Shown: positions 11,396 to 23,545 of the stretch, one piece after another
Numbering within the stretch: the stretch's first letter is position 1
Layout of the letters: the number at the start of each line of letters is the position of its first letter
Position numbers and translations under genes: made by a program
Notes under the pieces: generated by a model
What the model saw: only the letters and a program-made list of their open reading frames with translations
The model's database searches: none
What the model was told of the DNA's origin: nothing
Source: Sweltsa coloradensis
Lineage: Eukaryota > Arthropoda > Insecta > Plecoptera > Chloroperlidae
Length of the DNA: 64,000 nt
Reading direction: 5' to 3'
NCBI GenBank assembly: GCA_024449915.1
Contig: JAMZAV010000158.1
Location: 806,001 to 870,000 of the forward strand

Positions 11396-13829
11396 AGGTC
11401 AAAACCATATACCCGATATATATGGTTAATGTTTTCGATCTACATTTGGAACAAAATGAAATCACTGTAATGTAAGTAACAATGTAAAATTGCAAGTATG
11501 AATGAATGTTTGCTTTATTTATTTAAGATTGGGATCATAATAATGTTGTATGCCCTTAGAAAACACTATATAGACATTAAGCGCAGGAAGATGTTGCATG
11601 GCCTTTTTTACTGTCCGACATTATAACGTATCGAATTCAATTACATTTTAATCTCATCCACGAAAACACTTTTACACACTACTTTGAACTGTAATATAAT
11701 TAGTTATATCAAAAAGTGGTTATACATTTTATAATAATTATGTTGTTCTTTTATATATGCGAGAACTAGCTGACTATTAACAGTTTCATAACTTGTCTAA
11801 ACGTGACGATTGGGAGTACTTGAGTGCTATTAGATGATAAAATAATTGAATTTACAGGAGTAATTACATGCCCACGTAACCTGCTATTTGCCGCAATCTG
11901 ACAACAATGCAATTAACCTACCGTCAATCGGCCAAGGATGAGTGAAGTGAATACACTCTAATTAAAACTATGGCGTTTATGTAATGATCTCTACATTCTC
12001 TGGTTTATCGGTTCTGTTAGAGAGAGACAAGTTTTAATTACATTCCACCAACCACCATTATTCTTTGCTTAAGTTGTATTGAGCTGATGTGCATCTTCTT
12101 ATTTCTTTATTAAATATATTTTAATGAAAGTTAAACCTGCAAAGATGTCTGAATATAATCGTTTAACTGGAGAAAGATTCCACTTCCATACACACTTTAT
12201 TATTGGTAATTTCTAAGTTTAGTGTTGGAGAAAATAAGAGTTAAAACCAGAAATAATAAAGCCTCCCAGTGGACTATATGCGTGTGGTATGTGGTGTGTG
12301 GTGTGAGGCAGCCTCCTATTACCGAAGTGCAAGGGTAGAAGCTAGTTATTATCACCCACCCCCATCCTACGCCCAAAGCCGTAAACCATACGATGAAGGC
12401 TGATCCAAATAGGTTCCATTTCGCCCAGTTTGATAGCAGCCACTACAGTGACCATCCAGTATTACCAACATTGAGAAAGCAATTGATGAAGAATAGATGA
12501 ACAAGTTTATACCTCTTGCATTTAAAGTGACTATGAAAAGTAACAACATTCCTTTGCGTGGATGAAGTAAAAGTAAGATCGCTTCGCCCCAAGACTTGGA
12601 ATTACCGACTTAATTAATAAACTTACTTTTACAGTTTGGGTTTTTATAAATTCAGAGTGACCTAAAGAAACCACTTCCATTCGTCGTAAACGAAGCATTA
12701 TAGCCTATATAGCCCGTCGAACAAAAATAAGATCGCATGCGAATATAATGCTATTTATTGTATAAAGTCAACATTCTTGGGGCCTTTATTTTAGGGGTAT
12801 TTAATACTACTACTAGAATAATAAAGCTTGCAATTTTTAATAAATTTTTCGCGAGTCTATTCAAGCTTTTGATAAATGAGCCGATATATTTACATGCAGA
12901 CAACTTCGTTTATCAACGGTATTGATTGATATGGTATTGATATTGTCTTGTGCGATAAAAAAGCATGTTTCTGTCTTCGTCGCTATGATTAGATTCACAT
13001 TTACATGTTGTAATGGCAAATACTATAATGAATAAAACGCTTTTTAAACAAGTACTTAGAAAAATCACAAACAATTTGTTTTGTAAAATGAATTTCTCCC
13101 TGGAGTATAGCCAAGTTCACAGACAGGCAATCTAAAACACATCGACCTACAACTGTTTTTTCTCCGGCATTTTGCGCGCAAAAATGTGCTTTGATGTCTG
13201 ACGCAACTTTAGAATTAAAAACAAGGAAGAAAAGGGAGCATAAAAAGGCATCGTTTAGGCCTAATGATTTTTCCGATTTTCCCAAAGAGTTAAGAAATGT
13301 TTGCCAAGCTAGGGAACGAAGAGTTACAAAGTAAAAAGCGCGCGCTGCTCTCAGTGTGGGATCCGCTATCTCGTCTCGTGTCAATGCCATCTGCACAGAG
13401 CCAATCTCGTTCTCATTTCCTCCTCCCCTCGACCAGACCGAGAAAGAAGTTTAAAAAACAGTGATAATAGCCGTCTGCTTCTGCTCGTCTGCATGGCTCC
13501 ACCGGAACTAGAAAGATATAGGCGGACTTGCACGATCGGAAATTGCGATTCACGTAGAATGAATACTTTGCCGGTCTAATGTCGTCGACACCGAGCCGTC
13601 GCTCTTGTGCCTGATAAAAACACGTGGATTGCGAAAATATATTTTCCCGTTTTATTAGATGTTCGGAAATGTTGTTTTTATTGTTTAATGACTATGGTAA
13701 CTAACGATAGATAGGCATGTCTCTCCTAAAGATCCCACCTTTGAGGCTCTGTCCGAGATATATTAATTATTCCTGCTTATTCACTCATTTCTTACATTGT
13801 TTATTTATGAAGTCAGAAGTAAGCGTGTG
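11396..13829. other. Non-coding stretch; one unsupported 131-codon ORF
   Basis: The minus-strand ORF at 13001-13396 is among the longest in the window, but it has no recognisable domain, signal peptide or family resemblance. The segment 13370-13620 is GC-richer and could be a conserved or regulatory block. Nothing else was seen. Confidence 0.4.
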
Positions 13830-14110
13830 GTTCGTTAGTCTTGTGGTTAGCGTCTCTGCTTCCAAAGCAGAAGGTCCAGGGTTCGATTCCCGCTATAGGC
13901 AGAAGTTTTTAAACTTCTGATTTGGACTTAAGTCCATCAGTTCTTGGGTTAGGAATTTGTAAACGGTGATTTTGGAGCCGTCCTAGCTACGAGAATATTA
14001 AATTCAAAGTTGTTCTGAATCGGGCCTTGTTGATTCTGGTCTTCATCCGCGGGAGTTCGCACTGTACATACCACTGATTGCTATATTTCCTATTAAAAAA
14101 AATATCGATC
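13830..14110 (+). repeat. tRNA-derived SINE (Gly/Trp-like head)
   Basis: The head has a perfect 5-bp anticodon stem, TCTGC (13855-13859) with GCAGA (13867-13871), around the loop TTCCAAA, then a B box AGGGTTCGATTCC (13878-13890). The loop can be read as CCA (Trp), or as UCC (Gly) shifted by one; the D and acceptor stems are not convincing. A body follows with an AGAAGTTTTTAAACTTCT palindrome (13901-13918), and an A-rich patch near 14094-14103 may be the tail. Confidence 0.55.
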
Positions 14111-14139
14111 TTTGGTTGGTTATCGCTCACTCGTCATCC

Positions 14140-14236
14140 CTACAGGGTTGGCTTGGTCGCTTTGGTTTAATGTCCCCCACTGAAAATCAGTTGTGTGCCT
14201 GAGTGGGTAGACTGTAAATACGGATTTATTTATTTA
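14140..14236 (+). repeat. SINE tail family 'GGGTAGACT', copy 1
   Basis: AAAATCAGTTGTGTGCCTGA followed by GTGGGTAGACTGTAAATACG and an (ATTT)n tail is shared with 17478-17527 and, on the minus strand, with 62888-63083. Upstream GGTTTAATGTCCCCC resembles a decayed B box. The T-rich ATTT tail fits a retroposed SINE. Confidence 0.6.
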
Positions 14237-14589
14237 AAAGCTCGTTCTACTTAAGAAGAAAAATAAAAAGAAGAAAAATATGTTTCTCGATAATGAAACT
14301 ACTGTCTTGCTTCCTTACTTTTAAATGGCTCCTGTCGATAGTACAACCAGGTATATGCAAATCTACCAAGATAGAAGCAAGCAAAAAATTGTAAGCGAAT
14401 AAAACATGAGGAAGGTAGGAAAGAATGGCATATGTAAACAAGGAAGTTCTTATCGAGTTTGGGCTGGCCCTTACGGAGTGTAAAACATAATATAACCTAA
14501 AGAGGGCACTAAGTCCTACAACGGCCGTCTCGCCCAATCGAAGAAAGAATAATATTAACAATGACGGATGTTTATGTTAGTGGCTAAGT

Positions 14590-14640
14590 GACCGCGGTTC
14601 GATGCCCGGGACGCTGACAATGTTTGTCGGACTCACCTCG
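14590..14640 (+). repeat. tRNA-like B-box fragment (SINE)
   Basis: GCGGTTCGATGCCCGGG (around 14593-14609) fits a B box with a short T stem. Upstream GTTAGTGGCTAAGTGACC is a loose A box. This is a SINE fragment and not a tRNA gene. Confidence 0.4.
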
Positions 14641-17477
14641 ACATCTGGAGTCCCCGGTAGGTTGAGCGTCGTGCTTCGCGCGGCGTCACATCCACCTGCA
14701 GAATGATACAAAACGATTGATAAAATAAATAATCTCAATTTCCTTCTCCTGATGTTTGTTTCCCCACTCCGCCCCGCGTACATTAGCTGCAGGACAAGGC
14801 GCGAGATAAGATACACAGAAGACAAGTTCAAGATCCTATAGTGCGTGAGTGCGCGACAACATTTCACGCGACTGTAGAAGTATGAACTCTCTCGTCATTA
14901 CCGCAATAATGATGCACCAACTCGTACCAGCCCAGCCGCGACGCAACACTTCCATCCACCCTTTGTTCATCTTCAATTCATTCTTCATTATCATCTTTTG
15001 TTTCCGAGTCTCGCTCAAACACTCATTAACAGGCACAAAACACTTGGCTTGCAGCACCTTCTATGCGATGCATTATAAACAAATACTTGCCAGCAAACTC
15101 TGACAATGCGAGCCACATCTTGTTTGCCAGCTCTTGTTAGTGTAGGCGGGAGCAAGGAGGTGCACAGGAGGAGCTCACACAAACAGGTTATGAATTACTA
15201 TATTATAATGTATATAAACTTAACATAACAATAAGTAATAACTAAGCAGACTCCCGTAAGATAAGCGGTATAGTCTATTATCTGCATTGAATTGATTAGG
15301 CATTCTAAAACCAGAAGTAAACCACATAAATAATCTACCCACATGCTTAAGAACTTGCAAATACACAAATACAACATATCTTATGTGATATCAATCAAAT
15401 CCAAGTTTCACAATATATTCCATGTATTCCGGGTGTAAATCTATCTAGATATAACAGGTGAAATATAAATAGCGTGTAACCTAACCAGGGGCTTAATGAA
15501 TGTATGGCTAATTAACCACTTGAACAGGACTGTCAAGCAATCGTTATTAATTGTACTTAATAGATTTAAACCCTTTCTCAGTTAACTAAACCAAACCAGT
15601 TGTAGGCGATCTGATGGCTACCGATTGCAGTGATCAATGGCGCGTAGATTGTAGACGGTGTTAAACAAAGGTGGTGTGTGAACATGATAGGGCCCAGATA
15701 AGCCAAGTTTATGCACTAGACCTGGGTTAGATCCTAGCTGCAGCTGTTGGTTTATTAATGTCCGTGTAACCCTTCCGTTACGTACATGATGTACTGGCGA
15801 GCTCTCTATTAGTACCCCCCTAGATTGTTTGTTTAGTAATTGGAACCCGCTTGAAAAACGATCTATGTAGGCCTACTGTTGAGATATTAATGCGCTATCT
15901 TTGTGCAGTTCTTGCGGGCACACACTGATCACGTGGTTCGCAAGGAGTGGCTGTAAAGAAAGGGTTTACTCACAATCGCTGTGTTTGTATTGTGAGAATA
16001 CCTCTAGGTATAGTTTTATCTCCCAGTCCCAGTGCCAAAGACAAGACACTCTATCATCAACTTTATTGTAGTCGAGATTTCAAGTGGATGGAAAACACGC
16101 AAGCAAACCAGGAGGTAGGGTGTTTGCTATGTTAAAGTAGTCTTTGTCTGGCCAAGATATTATTGGACCTAAATCATTCCATTGCAGACATGTTAATTAA
16201 TACAAACATATTTTTTTTATAAAACAGGTATATTTTTATTTCCTTCTGGTTTAGACAACAAAATTGCATTAAAACGGGTTTTGTGATGAACTTTTTGTTT
16301 TGAAGACTGCCTATACGAATGGAAGATCATAAAATATCTGGACGCTAAATATAGTTTAATTCCCCTTTTTATCTTTTATAATATTGCTTAGATGTAAATT
16401 TAAAATAATTGTGTAATAAAATAGTGTCAGTATGTACAACTGCATTCTAGTGTTTTAGTAATGTGAATTACATAGGCAGCAGAGCCACTACGTACGTTAC
16501 TTCGAGAAATACATTATTATAAACATTGTTGATGTTTTAGAAATGTGGTGTATGAGATGTTTTAGTTGGAATATGTATAATATAAAACATTTTGAAATAT
16601 CGTTTACACCTAATACTTAATGAAGCACACACACATAGAGCATAACAATTTACTCAATTAATTATGCTAATATAACACTTCAGATAACAGCTTAACGCCT
16701 GGCCAAAACTTGACAATACGCCTCTGCTGTTTCTAGGGCTTATGGGTGCTACCTTCCAGTACAGACACGCTGTAACTGTGAGTTATGTTCTACGTAGTTG
16801 CTGTTCTGTTGGCAAACTTTCGTTATTTGTGTTGATAAAGAATATACCAATCATGCAGCTCGGCGAACAGAGTGGGAAACTTTACAAACAAGATATTCTC
16901 AATCAGAAGCGAGAAACCTCCCGCCGTGCTAAATACGTGTCTTAGCATTGTCAACTAGCACCCAGCAAGTTGAGGAAACAAACGTGATAGCTTGGCTGAA
17001 GTTTCAGACTTAGTTTCTAAGGATTAATCTAAAGATCAGCGCCAGACGCCAAGTTATGCATGTCTATGTCTACTGTTGAGTTGAGCTCAGATGAAAGTGG
17101 CTGCCAAGGAAACTTATTATTATTAGTAGTAGTGAGCACGTTTTGAATTAGAACACGATCGATATAATATACAACATTTGGTATATTTTTATTATTAAAA
17201 AAGTAAGTCTATTGTTGTGTTGTTTTTGAAAAGGAACGACTACATTTTGTTTTTGTAATAAAACAACAACATGTTAATCTAAAAAGTAACCACATACACC
17301 ACCCCCCTCTCCCCACATGCACACGTATACTCACGATTCACACAAACACTGCTTGCTACCCTAACCCTAAGTCCATTGAGGGATTATATCTGCCGCATTG
17401 ATAATCTCCAATCAATAATCAACAAGTGCACACGATTCAGTTGATACAGCTGCAGTGATTCTCCTCAATCGAGCGAG
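14641..17477. other. Non-coding stretch, nothing recognised
   Basis: No coding region, tandem repeat or terminal inverted repeat could be supported. Several 60-95 codon ORFs on both strands at 14.6-15.1 kb overlap one another in a slightly GC-richer patch and are not called. Confidence 0.4.
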
Positions 17478-17540
17478 TCAAAATCAGTTATGTAACTGAG
17501 TGGGTAGACTCTAAATACGATTCTATCAATTTTTTAATTA
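17478..17540 (+). repeat. SINE tail family 'GGGTAGACT', copy 2
   Basis: AAAATCAGTTATGTAACTGA then GTGGGTAGACTCTAAATACG closely matches 14184-14223. The head upstream is not recognisable. Confidence 0.6.
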
Positions 17541-17645
17541 ATTTATACATTATAAGTATTAATGTACGCGGAGTAGCAAGACGTATGGTTGACTACCGAC
17601 GACAAAAAATTATACACGAAAACATAATTTATTCTACATACCATG

Positions 17646-17670
17646 GTGTTTAGAACATTGTTCTAAACAC
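17646..17670. repeat. Perfect 25-bp palindrome
   Basis: GTGTTTAGAACA-T-TGTTCTAAACAC: two 12-base arms around one base. The core AGAACA.TGTTCT looks like a steroid receptor palindrome but has a 1-base spacer where those sites need 3. It also contains ATTGTT, a SOX-type core. Confidence 0.8.
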
Positions 17671-19420
17671 AACGTACATAGGACGTACTAAGCAAGTGTA
17701 AATATGTTATTTTGTAACGAAGAAAATTAATTGTACAGATTAAGAGAGTGCTTTACTTCGTTTTAAATGGTAAACAATTAATCCTATATTTAATTGAGTA
17801 CAAACTCCGTTGCTAGATTAAAGTAAATGATGTACGTTTTCTTACACTTCCAACATGCGATGACTGACAAGGCTGGCTTTCATCATAACGGAGTACCGAG
17901 ATCTTATCGAACAGTTGCAAGTGAAAAAGTTCATTGGGCAATCATTTCACATCCTTTCTTTACAGAATGCCGATGAACAATATCACCTATTATACAGCCA
18001 CGAAACAAATTATAGCCTTCGTCAAATTGTGTTTTATGTAATAACAGAGAATCTTGCACCGACTTTATTATTAGCGAATAAAGATGCATAAACAACAGTA
18101 GGTCTTGCAGAATCACGTACGGAGAACCAAGATGTGAAGGCTCGCTTTGCATGAGAGGCTCATTCGGAATTATACACTCAGGCGCCATCTTTAAAAGAAT
18201 AATTAAAGTAAATAGTAAGTCATCAGAACCTAATGACGACTAGCTGGTAGTTTCTAAGCGATCAATGAAAACATCGTAAGGATTTCTTCAATCAAGACAT
18301 TCATGTTGTAAATAAACGTTGATGTGTAGAATACATACCAAACATTCCAGTACATACTTTATCAATGTTGCTAAAGCTCAATAACACGGTGACCATATTT
18401 ATTAATTAGTTGCGTTTGACTTAGGTAGACCTAATTGACTTGTGCTTATACTCATAATGCAATCGGACATTGAAATTTTGTAAAATTTTGAACTGAATAG
18501 GATAGACGTTAAACAAATAAATAGTAGATAAATAAAATTGAAATAATGATTTTGAAAACTGAAAATAATCATTCGCCATCAGGCAAACGTAGAGGATTTC
18601 TGAGGACGATTCTATTAATATTCCCTGACAGTTTCTTCAATGTTATTCAGACAGTACACGACACGATCATGTCAACACTAATTACATTGGATCGAATCAA
18701 CTTATGACGCAGACATGTGATTGAAAGTTCGCGCGGAAATCTGGAACGTTTCAACACAAAATCCTCCTATGTACTGATTTGAGTAAAATAACATTTTACG
18801 ATGGAAATTAAAACTAATTATAAAGCTATACTTTTGTTAGTTCTGGCTGTTTTGAAATAAAGACTGTACAGAGTTTAAAAAAGTTCTGGACTATAAATGA
18901 TCCGATAGAGGAAGCCCATCGGATCATTAGATCCGGAGATCATTGGTTAGAGCCCAGGGTATTCAGTTAGTATAGCTAGTCACCTGACGAGGGTCACACC
19001 GGGTACCCTACAGCGGGTACCCTACAAGAGACGAGGGTCCAGTGCCTAGTACAGGAGCTACGCCATGCAGTTGTAGCGCCTGCCAGCAGGCAACCATCCG
19101 CACAGCGGAGTGCTGCGGGCAGGCAGAAAGCATGGCCTCACAGGACAAGTAGACAATCGAGCACGCACTCTCTAGTTGCGCCGTTTCATTTGTACTTTAC
19201 TATGTCGGTCAGAGAGATGAATGCGTTGAGAAGGAACAAGAGGATAAGCTGTAACATTTTGCAATGCCCATTTCAAATAACGTGAAGTACATGGATCTAC
19301 TAGGCTTCTATATCAACATGAAATAATAATCACTTACATAATACATATAGTCAAAAGGAATAATTAAATATAGACAAATGCAATATTAATGCATCTGTTA
19401 ACAAAATAGTTAAATTCCTG
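17671..19420. other. Non-coding stretch with a short hairpin
   Basis: TGATCCGAT (18898-18906) pairs with ATCGGATCA (18918-18926). The GC-richer block 18960-19150 has a CGGGTACCCTACA duplication (about 18999 and 19014) and nested GCCTGC/GCAGGC pairs, perhaps a decayed structured element. No gene was seen. Confidence 0.45.
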
Positions 19421-19510
19421 CAGGATTGCCATGGGTACATCGTCGCATTGTGAATTATGACAGGAATCGAACCCACGACCTCCCGAGAGTGACATGAGCT
19501 CTACGCTTCG
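19421..19510 (-). repeat. SINE family S1, copy 1
   Basis: On the minus strand CTCGGGAGGTCGTGGGTTCG is followed by ATTCCTGTC, a B box in the S1 context. GGATTGCC (19423-19430) is the complement of the family's GGCAATCC tail signature. Compare 19984, 42909, 53263 and 61549. Confidence 0.55.
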
Positions 19511-19983
19511 TTTCAATTTGTTAGAAAACTATGGTTTCCTGTAATGTAACATAATTATATCTTTGATCATTTAACAAACGTCCAGGATTTCATTCCGTTG
19601 ATCAAAGCTAAAATTCAAAATAAAATTACACGTTCTCTTTGGAATCAATGCAGAAACATATTTTAAAGCAAGGGTTGCATAGGGGAAGACAAACCAGTAG
19701 TTTGTTGACAATGATAACGACGAAATACGGCAAGAAGGGAACTTGGTCAACAAGTTTGTGACATTGAAATGTTTTTTGTCAACAAACAAAAGTCCATGTT
19801 ATAAACACAATAGTTCTACTATATCACCCTATTATTCCGAAACAAATAGGCTATTTTTTACAAGTTTATTGATTGTATAAACGAACTTGTTTTGTAAACT
19901 GTGTGGTAAGACCAGGTACAAATGTAAGATGTTAATCACACGTTGTATAAGCGATGTAGCACGCCACTTAAAATTGAGACTAA

Positions 19984-20040
19984 TTCGGAAGGTCGCGCCC
20001 TCGATCTACACGAGCCCCCGGCAATCCTGACTGAAGATTT
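19984..20040 (+). repeat. SINE family S1, copy 2
   Basis: TTCGGAAGGTCGCGCCCTCG then CCCCCGGCAATCCTGACTG. The 19-mer CCGGCAATCCTGACTGAAG (20018-20036) is identical at 61549-61567 and appears with two changes on the minus strand at 42.91 kb. Confidence 0.6.
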
Positions 20041-22399
20041 TACTCAGTCATATGGGGGAATGGTGTGTTAGAGTCAAGAACTGACAGCCGCTTGGGTATG
20101 CTTTACTTTAGTTAGCTTTAGTCAACTAGCGAACTAGCGAACTAGTGTACTCTCTGAAGAGCGACTCCCAGGGTAAACTGGTGTATTACCGGACAGAGGG
20201 ATTCACTGCAAAACAAAAATAAGTTCTTTGTTCGTCAAGACTGTACTGAAGAGGGAGAGATGTGACAATTGTGATAACTGATCAGTGAGTTAAGAACTGA
20301 TGGAATTTTTCTTTAAAAAATTGAACTTAAATTCTTGGAATGCGAACGGATGTAGAAAAGGATATTTTTTCAACAATATGCATACATTTATGCTAAAATA
20401 ATTTTAGTTCAATTCACTTTAAATTGTATATATCGCCTTGACAATCATACGCTGATTAAATCAAATTTAAATGTCGCATTTTTGTTTTCAATTCGCAAAT
20501 GTCATTGATTTCGAATGACGATTAAACGAACACAAAAGTATCGTGTCATTTCGATACGCCTCACTGTAAACCACGCGCACGCTCGAAACAAAAATCTTTG
20601 TTCGGGTAAAGAATCGTTCACCCGACGAGTCCAGTCCTCGCCGGCCCCGATGAATACGTCATGAGGGTCTAAAAGTCTATTAGCCATCTATAGACTCGTG
20701 GAAACAGCATGATTAACCAGCGGTTGTGGACGAGTCGGGGTCACAAACCTCCACAATGTTTTCTACTTGTATTATTCACGACATAATAATTAGCGGATCT
20801 GTTTTTCGCTAATTCCCTGCATGCGAGCGCCGCTGACCTCATACGGGACGATTTAATCCAGCCACGCATCCAGGGGTGTTCAGCGGTAGTCTCTCTCGCC
20901 TGCACTCGTGACCAGCGAATACTTCGTGGTTGGAACAAGTGGAGAAACGTTTTTTAAACGAAATAACATAGTCGTACATCCACGACCTAGGCAGGTGATT
21001 AGCTGATGAAATTACTCAGAGTTCATCAGGTAATATAAATTAAAATTACTACCTAGCGCTAGTGCATGGATTGCCGAGTCTCTGAAATACATTACGGAAC
21101 AAAAACGCACATCAAAATAAACAAAATGGATCTAACCACAATAATACACTTACCGGTAAACGAGTTAAATTATAGACGTGGCATCATCTTGTCGTTTTTT
21201 CCTCCGTGTAAGTATAATCAACTAGGTAAGTAATAAAAAGTCGACAACCTGATGTAATAAAGAAAGGTTTTTTTAAACGTGGCTCGGTTAAGAATGTTTA
21301 AATATGCATCAGCTTTGTCTTAGACTCGAGGTATTTCAATTTGGAAGAGCTTCACTTTAACTAGTGAACGCTTTGTTTGTCTTCAGTGTTGACGTTTCGA
21401 GGCAACTTTGTTAATGATACTCTCGTCATCGTCATCGTCGTCGTTGCCCTTATTCCTAACAGCGGGGACACCGATGGTTGACTCAATTTGGTTTCAATTA
21501 TTTACGATCAGCGTTTTTGATTATAACATATTTCTTATTTATGGCAATTATCAATCAATGGCATTTAAAACAAAAATTAAATTATTTTATTTCTTTAATT
21601 ATTTACTTAGTTTTCCAAATTATGTATTATTTTATTTAACGTCTATCCTATTTGGTCGGTTACTATAAGATACTGTTCAATATATTAATGTGGATGAACT
21701 GCTCAAATAGTTGGCCATAAATCCATCCAAATATAGAATCAATTGGAAGAATATTATGTGTGAATGTTCAATTTTTCTTTCACCCTCACGATTTTTGTAT
21801 CTCAAATCATAACTGCATTCATAGATACGAATTATACAACACATTAAAATTATTATTAAAATAAAGTTTCAAATATAAATCATAATTAAAGTTAGTTCAG
21901 CTGTTGTACAAACTCGAATCTTTCTTACAAATTACACAATTGTAAATAAAGTTAATCCAAAGTTTAAAAGTACTCCAAACTGTAATTGCATCGTTCCCTA
22001 ATTACTTCTACCTAACCTTATTACATAATAAAGGGAAGAAGCACACCATTTCCAAGTTTTAGTTAAAAACGAGCACAGAGCTTGGTTTCAGCTTCCAAGA
22101 CTAAAGTGTCTTCACATCCGATGTGATTCGACTTCAGATCAAGCACAAGACACAGGCAATGTCGTTTCATTCACGTCTTTGAATTGTGGATTGATCCTAT
22201 TTCTAAGCAATTCGATTCTGATTATGCATTCTCCTATTCAATTCGAACTTATTGTATTAAGTGTAGACTGTACTTGACAGATTGTTACAGCAACTCTGAG
22301 CCGAACAGCTGTTGAGTGAGCCGAGTGTGAAATCCCACGATTATCTTGCGATAAGAGACAAACACTAATGCCCGTGCTCGACAATATATAGCGTGGGCT
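20041..22399. other. AT-rich non-coding stretch
   Basis: The segment 20560-20940 is GC-richer with two short minus-strand ORFs of no known family. A TCATCG-type triplet run occurs at 21424-21447. No supported gene. Confidence 0.4.
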
Positions 22400-22485
22400 G
22401 AACTGAGCCTCGAACCCACGCCTTCTAGCTGCGAAACATGGGAGGTGGAGAGCTCTCACCTCACCGCCTTGTTGATCACCAGCTC
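22400..22485 (-). repeat. tRNA-derived SINE head
   Basis: On the minus strand AAGGCGTGGGTTCGAGGCTC contains a B box (22407-22417), preceded by GGCGGTGAGGTGAGAGCTCT, a loose A-box region. The cloverleaf is incomplete. Confidence 0.45.
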
Positions 22486-23454
22486 GTGTCAATCTACAAG
22501 GCACTGGGTCACCTTGTCTCAACAAGCATGCTCACCCCTATTCATATCATGCAAATCTTTCTATTATTTTGTAATACATATTAATATTGTAATCTTATTT
22601 TTAATTATAGCTTCCCATTCCCAATTTCTTCATCTGAGTCACTATCCTCAACTCAAGCGATCTCGCTAAAACAAATGGTTGCAAATTAGCATCTTCATAG
22701 ATGCAGAGAATATTTCTCCCTATTTTTAATTTAGGTAAATTTGATTCGTTATTCGTTTGGAGTTGTGTGTGTTATAGTTCTGTTCAAAATTCACCACGTA
22801 ATTTCCTTATGTTTAAGTGTTACGAATAACGTTTTCAATATAGCACATGGCACATACCTTGGAATGAGCTAAAACTATAAGATTTGTAATTTTCTGACGC
22901 TTTCCTTGCCCACAAAATACAATAATTTCGACCAAGATTGCAACAAGAATATTGTGATCTTGAGCAGACAAAAGACTGCATCTCCATCCTAACTTGCATC
23001 CTGACAATTCTTCCCCCTCCTCACAGAGTTGGGTTGCAAGTTGCATCTCTAGTCAGGGGTGATATACTCCCCTCGGCTTCTTTGTCCTGACGGTCTATAA
23101 TGCAGAAACCTCCGCCGGACTGGTTAAATATTTAATACTAACTTTAGAATGTGTCATTAAAAGAATAGCGGTCGCCCTGTCTCTGTTTATCTCTCCCCAC
23201 AGGATCGCGAGCAAGTGTTTGGATATTCATCGCGAAACAATCGCGTTAATATTTTATGCAGTGGGCTTTGGTTGGCCTCGGCGCTCCGCTGAACAGTGGC
23301 GACCCTGTCTCCCTCCCTACGCGACCCTCGGGGACTTTTAATGGTAACTTCGTTGGGTTGAGCCTGCCGCTGCTCAGTCAGAGCTCATAGGGGCTTTTAA
23401 TGTAATGTTGTTTTACACTCAATACATCAGTGGCGGTAATGGAGGATTGTTGTT

Positions 23455-23545
23455 TTTCAAGACGGAACTGCACAGTGGCGAACCATGCTGCCCCCACACG
23501 AGGTCTCTGGTTACAAATGCTTTGGTTCGATTCCCGCCACTGGTT
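23455..23545 (+). repeat. tRNA-derived SINE head
   Basis: B box TGGTTCGATTCCC at about 23523-23535, followed by GCCACTGG; the surroundings recall family S1 (B box, CGCCAC, then TTTTACTT). No tRNA fold. Confidence 0.4.

Noticed and set aside
13001..13396. 131-codon minus-strand ORF
   Set aside because: No family resemblance, no splice or start context, and length possible by chance in 64 kb on two strands.
17357..17370. Telomere-like CCCTAACCCTAA
   Set aside because: Only two units in ordinary sequence; not a telomeric tract.
17646..17670. Steroid hormone response element
   Set aside because: AGAACA and TGTTCT half sites are separated by one base where the classical element needs three.
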